From: Nocardioides agariphilus
GTDB taxonomy: Bacteria > Actinomycetota > Actinomycetes > Propionibacteriales > Nocardioidaceae
Reading direction: 5' to 3'
Assembly: GCF_015352445.1 (NCBI RefSeq)
Contig: NZ_JADKPO010000015.1
Location: forward strand, 55,522 to 119,521
Length of the DNA stretch: 64,000 bases
Below, one piece after another: positions 42,785 through 50,748 of the stretch. The stretch's first letter is position 1. The number at the start of each line of letters is the position of its first letter. The notes beneath the pieces were generated by a model. The model ran no database searches. It saw only the letters and a program-made list of their open reading frames with translations, and was not told where the DNA came from. Position numbers and translations under genes: made by a program.

Positions 42785-44950
42785 GTGATGGGCGGGGACA
42801 CGGTCCCGACATTCTGTCCACTTTGCGTGTCGCGCTGTGGGGCGCGCGCCGAGGTCGAGGACGGGACGTTTGTGGCGCTGCACCCAGACCCGTCGCACCC
42901 GACCGGCAAGGCTATCTGCGTGAAGGGTAAGGCTGCCCCGGAAATCCTCTACCACCCCTCGCGGCTCCGCCACCCGCTGCGGCGCACTCACCCCAGGGAC
43001 TTCGCGGATCCGGGGTGGGAGCAGATCAGCTGGGAGGAAGCGCTGGACACGGTTGGCGAACGGCTGATGAGTCTCGCGGCCTCGTACGGGCCCGAGTCGG
43101 TCGGCTTCAGCTCGAGCTCGCCGTCCACCTCTGCGATCAGTGACGCCGTCGACTGGGTGCAGCGGCTGATCCGTGCCTTCGGCAGCCCGAACTACTGCAA
43201 CTACATGGAGCTGTGCGGGTGGGGCCGCTACCTCGCCCCGCTCTACACGTTCGGCGCCTGCGTGCCCGGTGAGTATCTGCCGGATCTGGAGAACGCCGGC
43301 TGCATCCTGTTCTGGGGGTACAACCCGTCGGTCGCCCGCCTCGCGCACGCGACGAGCACCGTCGCCGCTGTCGCGCGCGGGGCGAAGCTGATCGTCGTCG
43401 ACCCGCGCAAGGCCGGCCTTGCCGCCAAGGCCGACCATTGGCTGCGGGTCCGGCCAGGTACCGACGCGGCACTGGCTCTGTCCCTCACGCACGTGATGAT
43501 CGAGAACGGGTGGTACGACGTCGACTTCGTCCGTGACTGGACCAACGCGGCTGATGTGGTCGGCGGCCGGACCGTCTGGGATCTGCTTGCGTCGCGCTGT
43601 GCCGAGTTCCCACCGGACGTGGCCCAGGGAATCACCGGAGTGCCGGCGGCAGACATCGTCGCCGCGGCGCGGACGATCTGGGAGGCCCGGCCGGTCGCGT
43701 TCTACACCTGGAGTGGGCTCGAGCAGCACAGCGGCACGACCCAGACCATGCGCGCGATCAACGTCCTCTACGCCCTGACGGGCAGCCTGGACGTCCCGGG
43801 CGGGAACGTGCTGTTCGAGGAGGTGCCATCGAACCCGATCGACGGGATGGAGTTCCTGTCAGACACACGCCCGCCCGCGGTTGGGGTTGAGGAGCGGCCG
43901 CTCGGGCCGGCCCGGTTCGAGTTCGTCACCGGTGAAGACTTCTACACCGCGGCCCTCGACCGACGGATCAAGGCGCTGGTGAGCTTCGGCGGCAACATGG
44001 TGATGGCCCACGGGGACAGCGCGCGCGGCCGCGCTGCGCTTCAAACCTTGGACTTCTTCGTTCAGGCCGACCTGTTCATGACCCCGACCGCTGAGCTCGC
44101 CGACATCGTGCTGCCCGTGACGACACCGTTCGAGTCGGAGGCTCTGAAGATCGGCTTCGAGTACAGCCAGGAGGCGCAGTCGCTCGTCCAGCTGCGACAG
44201 CCGCTCGTCCCGCCCCGCGGGGAGGCACGCTCGGACCTGCAGATCGTGTTCGACCTCGCGACGCGGCTGGGCCTGGGCGGGCACTTCTGGGACGGCGACA
44301 TCGAGGCGGCGTTCCGCCATCAGCTGGCGCCGAGCGGGATCACCCTGGAGGAGCTGCGGGGCAACCCGGAGGGTGTCCGGGTGCCGTTGACCACGCGGTA
44401 CCGCAAGTACGCCGACACCGGGTTCAACACCCCCTCACGCAAGGTGGAGCTGTACTCGGCCACCCTGGCCGCCCATGGCTACTCACCGCTGCCCACCTTC
44501 GAGGAACCACTGACGAGCCCTCGCTCCCGGCCGGACCTCGCCGACCGGTACCCGCTGGTGCTCAGCTGCGCGAAGTCCCTGTTCTTCTGCGAGACCCAGC
44601 ACCGCCAGGTCGCTGCCCTGCGCAAGAGCGCGCCTGAACCGCAGCTCGAGATCCACCCGTCCACGGCCGCGTCCCGGGGGATCACCGCGGGGGACTGGGT
44701 TTCGCTGATCACCCCGTACGGCAACGTGCGGGCGCGGGCGAAGTTCAACGCCAGCCTCGACCCAGGGGTGGTGTTCGGCCAGCACGGCTGGTGGGAGGCC
44801 TGCGACGAGCTCGGGCTGCCCGGCTACCCGCCGTACGGACCGAAAAGCGCCAACCTCAACCTTGTGCTGAGCCAGACACCGAGCGACCCGATCAGCGGCA
44901 GCTCGCCCCTGCGAGCCTCGATCTGCGACGTCGCCCTGCTCGAGGTCTGA
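42785..44950 (+). CDS. Cytoplasmic molybdopterin (bis-MGD) oxidoreductase with one [4Fe-4S] cluster
   Basis: A 721-residue DMSO-reductase-superfamily protein (a GTG at 42785 or the ATG three bases later). Near the N-terminus C11-x2-C14-x3-C18 and C45 ligate a [4Fe-4S] cluster (TFCPLCVSRCG...ICVKG). The molybdenum-binding region NYCNYMELCGWGR (about 136-148) carries candidate ligand Cys residues. MGD-binding motifs follow (ILFWGYNPSVARLAHAT; LIVVDPRKAGLAAKADHWLRVRPGTD). No Tat signal, so it acts in the cytoplasm. No partner electron-transfer subunit or maturation gene is nearby. Substrate unknown; close relatives act on arsenate, sulfur or formate-type compounds, but no choice can be made. Confidence 0.88.
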   Translation: MMGGDTVPTFCPLCVSRCGARAEVEDGTFVALHPDPSHPTGKAICVKGKAAPEILYHPSRLRHPLRRTHPRDFADPGWEQISWEEALDTVGERLMSLAASYGPESVGFSSSSPSTSAISDAVDWVQRLIRAFGSPNYCNYMELCGWGRYLAPLYTFGACVPGEYLPDLENAGCILFWGYNPSVARLAHATSTVAAVARGAKLIVVDPRKAGLAAKADHWLRVRPGTDAALALSLTHVMIENGWYDVDFVRDWTNAADVVGGRTVWDLLASRCAEFPPDVAQGITGVPAADIVAAARTIWEARPVAFYTWSGLEQHSGTTQTMRAINVLYALTGSLDVPGGNVLFEEVPSNPIDGMEFLSDTRPPAVGVEERPLGPARFEFVTGEDFYTAALDRRIKALVSFGGNMVMAHGDSARGRAALQTLDFFVQADLFMTPTAELADIVLPVTTPFESEALKIGFEYSQEAQSLVQLRQPLVPPRGEARSDLQIVFDLATRLGLGGHFWDGDIEAAFRHQLAPSGITLEELRGNPEGVRVPLTTRYRKYADTGFNTPSRKVELYSATLAAHGYSPLPTFEEPLTSPRSRPDLADRYPLVLSCAKSLFFCETQHRQVAALRKSAPEPQLEIHPSTAASRGITAGDWVSLITPYGNVRARAKFNASLDPGVVFGQHGWWEACDELGLPGYPPYGPKSANLNLVLSQTPSDPISGSSPLRASICDVALLEV

Positions 44951-45070
44951 GCGCCGCCGACTCCACTGGCGCTGATCGGTTGCTGCAGCCGCCCGTCGTA
45001 GTTGCCGCCACAAGGCGGCTCACGCGCCGTTCTAGTCCCCGTCGGAGGCGCGTCCGGACGCTTCGCGCGA

Positions 45071-46603
45071 TCACATGAGGCCGCTTTCCAGCGCGTGGAT
45101 GGCGGCCCCGGCCCGGGACGAGACACCGATCTTCTGGTAGATGTGCGTGACGTGTCGCTCGACCGTCTTGGGGGAGATCCCGAGCGCCTCAGCGATCGAG
45201 GGGTTGGTGTGCTCGCGGGCCACCAGGCGGAGCACGTCGATCTCGCGCTCGGTCAACGTGATGGCGGCCGCGCGACGCGTCCATGTCCCACGTTGCCCGA
45301 CGGAGGTGGTCACCGCGTCCGCGGCGTTGCGGTCCAGCAGCCCCTCCCGTACCTGCGCCCCGAGCGCGTTGCAGGCTTCGGACTCGGTCATCGCCTGACG
45401 GTGGGGACGTGTCTCGGTCAGCGAGCACCACGTGTTCGCGGCCGCCAGGAGCCGTGCGGCCGCCGACAGGCCGGACGACTGGAGCCCGCGGTGGTACCCC
45501 GACCCGTCGAGCCGCTCGTGGTGGGCGGCGCCGAGCGCACCGACCGGGGCTAGGACGGGGCTCGCCGCGAAGATGCGTTCAGTGAAGTAGCTGTGCAACC
45601 TGATCCGCTCGTGCTCAGCCCGCGACAGGGGGCCCGGCTTCGCGAGCAGGCTTGATTGCACCCCCACACGTCCGACGTCATGGACCAGCGCAGCACGGCA
45701 CACGAGGTCGACGTCGGCCGGCGACATGCTCGCGGCTCGAGCCGCCCTCTGAGCCACATCGGCAACGCGACGAGAGTGGCCGATCATGTGCGGGGACTTG
45801 AGGTCACCGAAGTCGGCGATACAGGTCAGCGCGCGGTCGACCTCGCCCCCGGACAGCAGGATGGGATCGCCCGGCTCGGCATCCAGCAGCTGCTGACCGA
45901 GATCCCCCTCGTCCAGGCCCGCAAGGAAGTGGCCGATGTCGTCGGCGACGAGTCTGGCCAGCGTGGGGTCGAGCGACCTGCCCGCCCGGAGCCGGAGTCG
46001 TTGCGCGATCTCGGCCGGGCCGCGGGTGATGCTCTCCTGACCGACCTGCCAAGCGACGTGCACGACCCGCATCGGCAGGCTGATCCCCTCGCCCGCCGCG
46101 AGCTGCTGGGTGCTCATGCCGTCCCAGCGCTCGTAGGCATGGGTCAGACCGCCGACGACGCGTGGCCCGAGCTCGAGACGCTTGGCCATCAGCTCCGCCG
46201 CCTCGCAATGGTTGCGGTGGTGCTGTCCCATCTCTGGCCTGGAGAACCACGCGGCCATCGTCCGAGCCGCAGCCCCAGCATCGGCTGGCGGCATGGTCGC
46301 GGCAAGCATCCGCTCCATCTCGGGCAGGAACTCATCGTCGGTGACGACCAGAAGGTCCCCCAGCCCCAGCTCGTCCACCGCCTGTGAGACGTCATGCGAG
46401 GTCGTGGTGCAGCCCACGTAACACAAGATCGCGGTGTAGAAGGCCGCGACAACGTCCTCGTCGTCGTGACCTGCCGCGCGTGCGAGACGCGCCGCGATCA
46501 CGGCCGTTCTCTGGACCGTCTGGGCGGGCACGCCCAGACCGAGCTCGATGGCCAGGGCCAGCGAGTCCAGCACATGCGCCAGGCGCACCGGCGAAGCGTC
46601 CAT
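45071..46603 (-). CDS. HD-GYP-like metal phosphohydrolase fused to a LuxR HTH
   Basis: A 510-residue fusion starting MDASPVRLAHVLDSLALAIELGLGVP; the frame is open to 46660. The first half is a helical region with QHHRNHCEAAELMAKRLELG. The HD-GYP-like domain (about 270-400) has HMIGHSRRVADVA, LVHDVGRVGV, and HHERLDGSGYH (GYH in place of GYP), consistent with a related phosphohydrolase or a cyclic-dinucleotide sensor. The last 70 residues are a LuxR HTH (ITLTEREIDVLRLVAREHTNPSIAEALGISPKTVERHVTHIYQKIG). The fusion suggests transcription controlled directly by a nucleotide signal; this is inference. It is convergent with the molybdopterin oxidoreductase gene. Confidence 0.85.
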   Translation of the reverse strand: MDASPVRLAHVLDSLALAIELGLGVPAQTVQRTAVIAARLARAAGHDDEDVVAAFYTAILCYVGCTTTSHDVSQAVDELGLGDLLVVTDDEFLPEMERMLAATMPPADAGAAARTMAAWFSRPEMGQHHRNHCEAAELMAKRLELGPRVVGGLTHAYERWDGMSTQQLAAGEGISLPMRVVHVAWQVGQESITRGPAEIAQRLRLRAGRSLDPTLARLVADDIGHFLAGLDEGDLGQQLLDAEPGDPILLSGGEVDRALTCIADFGDLKSPHMIGHSRRVADVAQRAARAASMSPADVDLVCRAALVHDVGRVGVQSSLLAKPGPLSRAEHERIRLHSYFTERIFAASPVLAPVGALGAAHHERLDGSGYHRGLQSSGLSAAARLLAAANTWCSLTETRPHRQAMTESEACNALGAQVREGLLDRNAADAVTTSVGQRGTWTRRAAAITLTEREIDVLRLVAREHTNPSIAEALGISPKTVERHVTHIYQKIGVSSRAGAAIHALESGLM

Positions 46604-46668
46604 CGCGCATCCGTTCGGGTCGGGACGGTCAGTCCACACACCCCGCTGACCAGCCGTCAAGGGCCCGG

Positions 46669-47085
46669 TCAGCCGGGTACCGGGACCGCACCGATCTGCA
46701 CCATCATGCCCATGGCGTCGAACTGCGCGTGGTGTTCCATGACCTTGCCGTTCTCGATCCGGTCGAACGAGTCACCGCAGACCCGGACCGGGCGGTTGCT
46801 GGCAGGGACGCCGTTGAACTCACCGGTGTGCAGCGCGGTCCAGGTCAGGCGGGTCGCGACGCGATCGCCCTCGGCCACCTGGCTCTCGATGATGTGCCGG
46901 CCGTTGGAGAAGGCGCCCGTGATCCCCCGCACCATGCCTTCGAACTCCTCACGGTTCATGACCTCTCCGCCGTTCGCGCTCGCGACGAGGTCGGGCGCGG
47001 CGGTCGCGCGCCAGGCCTCGAAGTCGAGATCGTCGACACTCTGCAGGAAGGACCGGGCGATCTGCTTGTTGGTCTCGGTGCTCAT
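46669..47085 (-). CDS. SnoaL-like / NTF2-superfamily protein
   Basis: A 138-residue protein starting MSTETNKQIARSFLQSVDDLDFEAWRATAAPDLVAS; the open frame reaches 47274 but that part is leader sequence. NREEFEGMVRGITGAFSNGRHIIESQVAEGDRVATRLTWTALHTGEFNGVPASNRPVRV and SFDRIENGKVMEHHAQFDAMGMMVQIG follow the SnoaL family pattern and closely match the homologue at 41209. It lies directly upstream of the HD-LuxR gene (65 bases apart, same strand) and divergent from the SRPBCC gene at 47264. Ligand or enzymatic function unknown. Confidence 0.82.
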   Translation of the reverse strand: MSTETNKQIARSFLQSVDDLDFEAWRATAAPDLVASANGGEVMNREEFEGMVRGITGAFSNGRHIIESQVAEGDRVATRLTWTALHTGEFNGVPASNRPVRVCGDSFDRIENGKVMEHHAQFDAMGMMVQIGAVPVPG

Positions 47086-47197
47086 CTCGGGTCTCCATTC
47101 GTGGATCGTCGGTGAAGGAACGTCCGCAGCCTGCCGCTGACTCAGATGCACCACATCCGGCAAACCCCCCACGGAGCAACGGAGCGGAAGTGTTGAT

Positions 47198-47237
47198 AAT
47201 ATGACGAATTCCGCTATATTGCGTGGACAGTCATATT
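47198..47237. promoter_or_regulatory. Probable ArsR operator, 8-base perfect inverted repeat
   Basis: AATATGAC (47198-47205) and GTCATATT (47230-47237) are perfect inverted arms with a 24-base spacer, in the divergent promoter region between the SnoaL-like gene and the SRPBCC-ArsR-SRPBCC operon. The region is AT-rich and includes promoter-like TTGATA and TATATT elements. By analogy with the repeat at 8434-8471, it is probably bound by the ArsR at 47674. Confidence 0.55.
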
Positions 47238-47263
47238 CACCCCACTGTCCAACGGGAGTTCCC

Positions 47264-47677
47264 ATGCACACCACGTTCGACTACACGCTGATCACCCCGA
47301 CCTCACCCGATCGGGCCTGGGCGGTGGTCGGTGACCCGGCCGGCATCGCGAGCTGGGTGCCAGGAGTCGAGGGCGTCGATGTCGACGGCTTTACTCGGAT
47401 CTGCCGATTCGCCGGCGGCCGGGTGCAGCGCGAGGACTTCTCGATCGCGGCCGACACCGCCCGCGAGTTCGCCTACTCGGTCGATGTGGCCGGGAGCCCG
47501 ATGGCGACCAACGGCGGGTCGATGACGGTGGCGGAGCGGCCTGAGGGTGGCAGCACGGTGCGCTGGTCGGCCGAGATCGAGTTCGTCGACGACCAGGCTG
47601 CCGCGATGATGGTGCCGATGCTGCGCGACGGATTCGGTGCCGCCTTCGAGAATCTCGCGCGGACGATCGACCGATGA
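47264..47677 (+). CDS. SRPBCC-family protein (CoxG/polyketide-cyclase-like)
   Basis: A 137-residue single-domain protein starting MHTTFDYTLITPTSPDRAWAVVGDPAGIASWVPGVEGVDVDGFTR with GGGAG about 9 bases upstream. The pattern resembles the CoxG branch of the START-like superfamily: N-terminal strand, WVPG, central VQREDFSIAADTAREFAYSVDVAGSP, and a long C-terminal helix (AAAMMVPMLRDGFGAAFENLARTI). It is first in an operon SRPBCC-ArsR-SRPBCC and overlaps the ArsR ATG by 4 bases. Ligand unknown. Confidence 0.82.
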   Translation: MHTTFDYTLITPTSPDRAWAVVGDPAGIASWVPGVEGVDVDGFTRICRFAGGRVQREDFSIAADTAREFAYSVDVAGSPMATNGGSMTVAERPEGGSTVRWSAEIEFVDDQAAAMMVPMLRDGFGAAFENLARTIDR

Positions 47678-48042
47678 CGAGCGCAGCCCAAGGCATCGCC
47701 GACGAACCAGACGATGGCCTCGACGATGTCTTCAACGTGCTGGCACAACCGGTCAGGCGACGGATCCTTCGAGCGGTCAGCACCACGGAGCGGTCGGTAA
47801 CCGACCTGCACGAACTCGTCGGGCTGCCGCAGCCGGTGGTGTCCAGACACCTCGCACAGATGCGAGCGGCCGGCCTCGTCGACGTCCGCCCCGTTGGGAC
47901 CCGCCGTCTTTACAGCGTGCGCACCGAGGGCCTCCAGCCGGTCGAGGACTTCCTGCGGGTCCTGTGGCCGACGCGCCTGGAGGCTCTCCGCGATCTCGTG
48001 ATCGCCGATCTGGACCAGCAAGGATCGGCCGATGCCGACTGA
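47674..48042 (+). CDS. ArsR-family transcriptional repressor
   Basis: A 122-residue winged-helix protein. HTH at about 42-70: SVTDLHELVGLPQPVVSRHLAQMRAAGLV, wing VGTRRLYSVRTEG. No metal-binding cysteines. The C-terminal helix VEDFLRVLWPTRLEALRDLVIADL is long and may carry the dimer interface. It is embedded between two SRPBCC genes, overlapping both (ATGA with the first, 11 bases with the next), so it and its partners are made together. The likely operator is the inverted repeat at 47198-47237. Confidence 0.88.
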   Translation: MTSAAQGIADEPDDGLDDVFNVLAQPVRRRILRAVSTTERSVTDLHELVGLPQPVVSRHLAQMRAAGLVDVRPVGTRRLYSVRTEGLQPVEDFLRVLWPTRLEALRDLVIADLDQQGSADAD

Positions 48043-48472
48043 ACTCCGGCACGTGGTCAGCATCCCGGCGCCGCCGGCCGCGGTGTTCCCCTATCTGGTC
48101 GAGCCGTCCCAGCTCGTCAGATGGATGGGAGATCGGGCGCGGGTGGAGGCCGTCGACGGTGGCGCCTACGAGCTCGACATCAACGGAGTGCTCGTGCGCG
48201 GCCACATCATCGAGTGCCGTCCGCCCAAACGGCTCGTGATCGCCTGGGGGCACCGCGACTCCGTCGAGTTGCCCCCGGGCTCGAGCACCGTTGAGATCCG
48301 GCTGCGTGAGAGCGACGACGGTGGAACCCTGCTCGAGGTCGTCCACTCCGGGCTGCCGACAACCCAACTCGACCAGCACGGCACCGGGTGGGAACACTTC
48401 CTGGCGCGCCTCGCGCTCGCTGCCGCAGGCGACGACCCGGGCCCCGACCCCTTCGCCCCCACGGCCGGCTGA
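48032..48472 (+). CDS. SRPBCC/AHSA1-like protein
   Basis: A 146-residue protein (MPTELRHVVSIPAPPAAVFPYLVEPSQLVRWMGDRARVEAVDGGAYELDI). The AHSA1 features are clear: central GHIIECRPPKRLVIAWGHRDSVELPPGSSTVEIRL and C-terminal TLLEVVHSGLPTTQLDQHGTGWEHFLARLALAAAGDDPGPDP. It closely resembles the protein at 48756-49202 (shared 'LPPGS', 'GW', 'DDPGPDP'), so the two are duplicates facing each other. It overlaps the upstream ArsR gene by 11 bases. Confidence 0.86.
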   Translation: MPTELRHVVSIPAPPAAVFPYLVEPSQLVRWMGDRARVEAVDGGAYELDINGVLVRGHIIECRPPKRLVIAWGHRDSVELPPGSSTVEIRLRESDDGGTLLEVVHSGLPTTQLDQHGTGWEHFLARLALAAAGDDPGPDPFAPTAG

Positions 48473-48755
48473 TGACCGCCGAACTGCCCGACGACCACGG
48501 TGCAGGCACTCGACAGGCGGGTCCGGTGAACCGACCGCATGGTCGCCTCAGACCGGTACCAGGTGTGCGGCCGAGGACAATCGCGATGGTCGTGAGTGCA
48601 AATCGTCATCAAACTGCCGGCTACTCGCGTCGACGAGCTTTCCGCCTCACGTCGACCTCACGGTCATCACGTGCGACCCGGACGCCGTCGAGCAAGGGGA
48701 AGCGGACCGTCGGGCCCTTTCATCGCCGACGCCTGGGTGCCACTCGCGATCGCGA

Positions 48756-49202
48756 CTAGAGAGTCATGTTGGCGTTCGGGTCGGGGCCGGGGTCGCCTCC
48801 TGTCGCAACGATCGCGAGCCGATGAAGGTAGCTCTCCCAGCCCTCGCGGTGGTGGGCCACGGACTCGGGGTCGGGGAGCCCGCGGTGGGTGAGCCGCACG
48901 AGGGTGCCATCCTCGGTGGCCTCGAGGGTGACCTCGACGATGGTCGAGCCCGGCGGGACGACCGGGTGGTCCTGCCATCCCCAGGTGAAGACCAGGCGCC
49001 GGGGCGGGTCGAGTTCGACGAACTCGCCGTGTGCCTCGATGCCCTCGCGCATGTGCACCCTGTAGACGCCGCCCGCAGCGGGGGAGAGGGTGACCTCGGT
49101 GCCCATCCACAGCGCGTACCGGGCCGGGTCGGTGAAGTATGGCCACACCTTCTCTGGTGGCGCGGCGATGTGCGTGGTGACCTCGAGCGGGGCTGTGTTC
49201 AC
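48756..49202 (-). CDS. SRPBCC/AHSA1-like protein
   Basis: A 148-residue protein starting (GTG) MNTAPLEVTTHIAAPPEKVWPYFTDPARYALWMGTEVTLSP. AHSA1-type sequence: GGVYRVHMREGIEAHGEFVELDPPRRLVFTWGWQDHPVVPPGSTIVEVTL and LVRLTHRGLPDPESVAHHREGWESYLHRLAIVATGGDPGPDP. The GTG overlaps the TGA of the upstream ArsR gene (GTGA, 49199-49202). The 283-base gap to the facing gene at 48472 holds nothing recognised. Very like the gene at 48032. Confidence 0.86.
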   Translation of the reverse strand: MNTAPLEVTTHIAAPPEKVWPYFTDPARYALWMGTEVTLSPAAGGVYRVHMREGIEAHGEFVELDPPRRLVFTWGWQDHPVVPPGSTIVEVTLEATEDGTLVRLTHRGLPDPESVAHHREGWESYLHRLAIVATGGDPGPDPNANMTL

Positions 49203-49510
49203 TGATCCTCCTGGTTGCGCGGATCTGCCTCGACGACGGCTTTCAGGTCGTCGAGCCGGCTCTGCCACGTGGCTTCGATGACGGCACGCAGGTGGCCCAT
49301 CGCCTCGGGGTTGGCACGGTACAGACGCGATCGTCCCTCGCGGCGTTCGGTCACGAACCCGGCCGCCTTGAGTACACCCAGGTGCTGAGAGATCGCCGGC
49401 CAGGACACCTCGAAGCGGGCCGCGATGTCACCTGCGGAGAGCTCGTCGCGCCAGACCAGTTCGAGGATCTGGCGGCGCCGTTCCACGGCGATCACCTTGA
49501 GCGGGTCCAT
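49199..49510 (-). CDS. ArsR-family transcriptional repressor
   Basis: A 103-residue winged-helix protein starting MDPLKVIAVERRRQILELVWRDELSAGDIAARFEVSWPAISQHLGVLKAAGFVTERREGRSRLYRANPEAMGHL. The HTH is the classical ArsR one. No metal-binding cysteines are present. A longer open frame to 49618 exists, but the first residues upstream of 49510 do not look like coding sequence and would cover the operator. Partner SRPBCC gene follows by GTGA overlap. It is divergent from the SRPBCC gene at 49621, with a palindrome between them. Confidence 0.88.
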   Translation of the reverse strand: MDPLKVIAVERRRQILELVWRDELSAGDIAARFEVSWPAISQHLGVLKAAGFVTERREGRSRLYRANPEAMGHLRAVIEATWQSRLDDLKAVVEADPRNQEDQ

Positions 49511-49556
49511 TGCTGCCTTGTCGGTGGGTTGCGTCGTCGTCGTCCCCCAGTTTATA

Positions 49557-49574
49557 TTTAAGTCACTACTTAAA
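49557..49574. promoter_or_regulatory. Probable ArsR operator, 7-base perfect inverted repeat in the divergent promoter
   Basis: TTTAAGT (49557-49563) and ACTTAAA (49568-49574) are perfect inverted arms with a 4-base centre, in an AT-rich spot (TTTATATTTAAG) between the ArsR gene and the divergent SRPBCC gene at 49621. It is very distinct from the GC-rich background. Its position suits repression of both operons by the ArsR at 49199. Confidence 0.62.
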
Positions 49575-49620
49575 CAACGACCTGCGACAGCGGGTCGCAT
49601 AAGAGAAAGAAGAGACACCC

Positions 49621-50046
49621 ATGGACACCACGATCCTGGCGCTGGACATCGACGCTGAGGCTGACAAGCTCGTCGAGATCCTGAGCACGACCGAGGGCAT
49701 GCGCTCGGTCTGGACGTCGAACTGCGACGTCGCCGACGGCAAGGCGCGGTTCGGGTTCGCCATGGCCCCGGTTGACCTGGACTGCACCGTGGAGGTCGTC
49801 GACGGCAAGAGCGTCCGCTACACCGTCGAGTCCGGCTTCCCGTTCTGGAACGGCTCGGTCTTCGAGTGGGAGCTCGGTCCCGCGCTCCGCGCCGAGAGCG
49901 GCACCAACCTGCTCTTCCGCCACCGCGACTTCGAGGACGGCTACCCCGAGACCGACCTGGCCTTCACCAGCCAGACCTGGGCGCTGATCCAGCAGACCAT
50001 CAAGTCCCACGCCGAGGGCGGAACCCCGGGCCCGGCCCTCGGCTGA
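49621..50046 (+). CDS. SRPBCC-family protein
   Basis: A 141-residue protein starting MDTTILALDIDAEADKLVEILSTTEGMRSVWTSNCDVADGKARFGF. Consistent with the START-like fold, AHSA1-related: hydrophobic strands alternate with polar turns, and FEWELGPALRAESGTNLLFRHRDFEDGYPETDLAFTSQTWALIQQTIKSHAEGG ends in a helix with a GTPGPALG tail like its neighbours. It is divergent from an ArsR gene and has a GAAAGAAGAGA sequence upstream of the ATG. The next SRPBCC gene follows after 25 bases. Confidence 0.78.
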   Translation: MDTTILALDIDAEADKLVEILSTTEGMRSVWTSNCDVADGKARFGFAMAPVDLDCTVEVVDGKSVRYTVESGFPFWNGSVFEWELGPALRAESGTNLLFRHRDFEDGYPETDLAFTSQTWALIQQTIKSHAEGGTPGPALG

Positions 50047-50071
50047 CGGTCACCGAGGAAGGAGCAGCATC

Positions 50072-50524
50072 GTGAAGGTCGACGTGACCACCGAGATCGT
50101 CATCGACCGGCCCGTCAGCGAGGTGTCGGCCTACGCGGCCGACCCCGACAACGCGCCCAGGTGGTACGCCAACATCAGGTCGGTCGAGTGGAAGACCTCG
50201 CCGCCGGTCCAGCAGGGGAGCCTGGTCGCGTTCGTCGCCCAGTTCCTCGGCAGGCGGCTCGCGTATACCTACGAGATCGTCGAGTTCAATCCCGCCAAGC
50301 GGCTGGTGATGCGCACCCAGGAAGGGCCCTTCCCGATGGAGACCACGTACACCTGGGCCGCCCAGTCGCCGACCGCGACCCGGATGACGCTGCGCAACGC
50401 CGGCGAACCCGCCGGGTTCTCCACTGTTGCCGCGCCAATCATGTCGGCGGCGATGCGGCGTGCGAACCGCAAGGACCTGGCAAACCTCAAGGCAATCCTC
50501 GAGCTGGATCAGCCCTCTACCTGA
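50072..50524 (+). CDS. SRPBCC-family protein (homologue of the gene at 60489)
   Basis: A 150-residue protein with a GTG start and GGAG 8-10 bases upstream. Sequence MKVDVTTEIVIDRPVSEVSAYAADPDNAPRWYANIRSVEWKT...VAFVAQFLGRRLAYTYEIVEFNPAKRLVMRTQEGPFPMETTYTW is a START-like protein in the polyketide cyclase/dehydrase style. It is strongly similar to the protein at 60489-60923 (RLVMRT.(D/E)GPFPMETTYTW in both), so the two are recent paralogues. Co-transcribed with the SRPBCC gene just upstream. Function unknown; a hydrophobic ligand is expected. Confidence 0.82.
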   Translation: MKVDVTTEIVIDRPVSEVSAYAADPDNAPRWYANIRSVEWKTSPPVQQGSLVAFVAQFLGRRLAYTYEIVEFNPAKRLVMRTQEGPFPMETTYTWAAQSPTATRMTLRNAGEPAGFSTVAAPIMSAAMRRANRKDLANLKAILELDQPST

Positions 50525-50563
50525 CATCAGCCGGCGGCTGTTCGCCCTCGTGTCGCCGGTGTC

Positions 50564-50698
50564 GTGGACGGGACGGAGACCGGCACGGCCGGGGGCTACT
50601 CGATCCTCCAGGCCGACGACCTCGGGGCCGCAGCCGAGCTCGTGCGTAACCACCCCTTCGTGGGACGCGGTGGATCACTGCAGGTGAGCGAGGCCTGA
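50564..50698 (+). pseudogene. C-terminal fragment of a YCII-like protein
   Basis: The reading frame (GTG at 50564 to TGA at 50696) gives MDGTETGTAGGYSILQADDLGAAAELVRNHPFVGRGGSLQVSEA, the C-terminal half of a YCII/DGPF-related protein (compare GYSILQADDL...LV..HPFV..GGSLQV). The N-terminal half and its start are missing, and no upstream part joins in frame. It could be the remnant of a partner for a regulator in this cluster. Confidence 0.55.
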
Positions 50699-50748
50699 CG
50701 CCAGAGTGACCCGGGGGGTCGGGGGAGGTGGCTGAAAGCGACCCGGCG

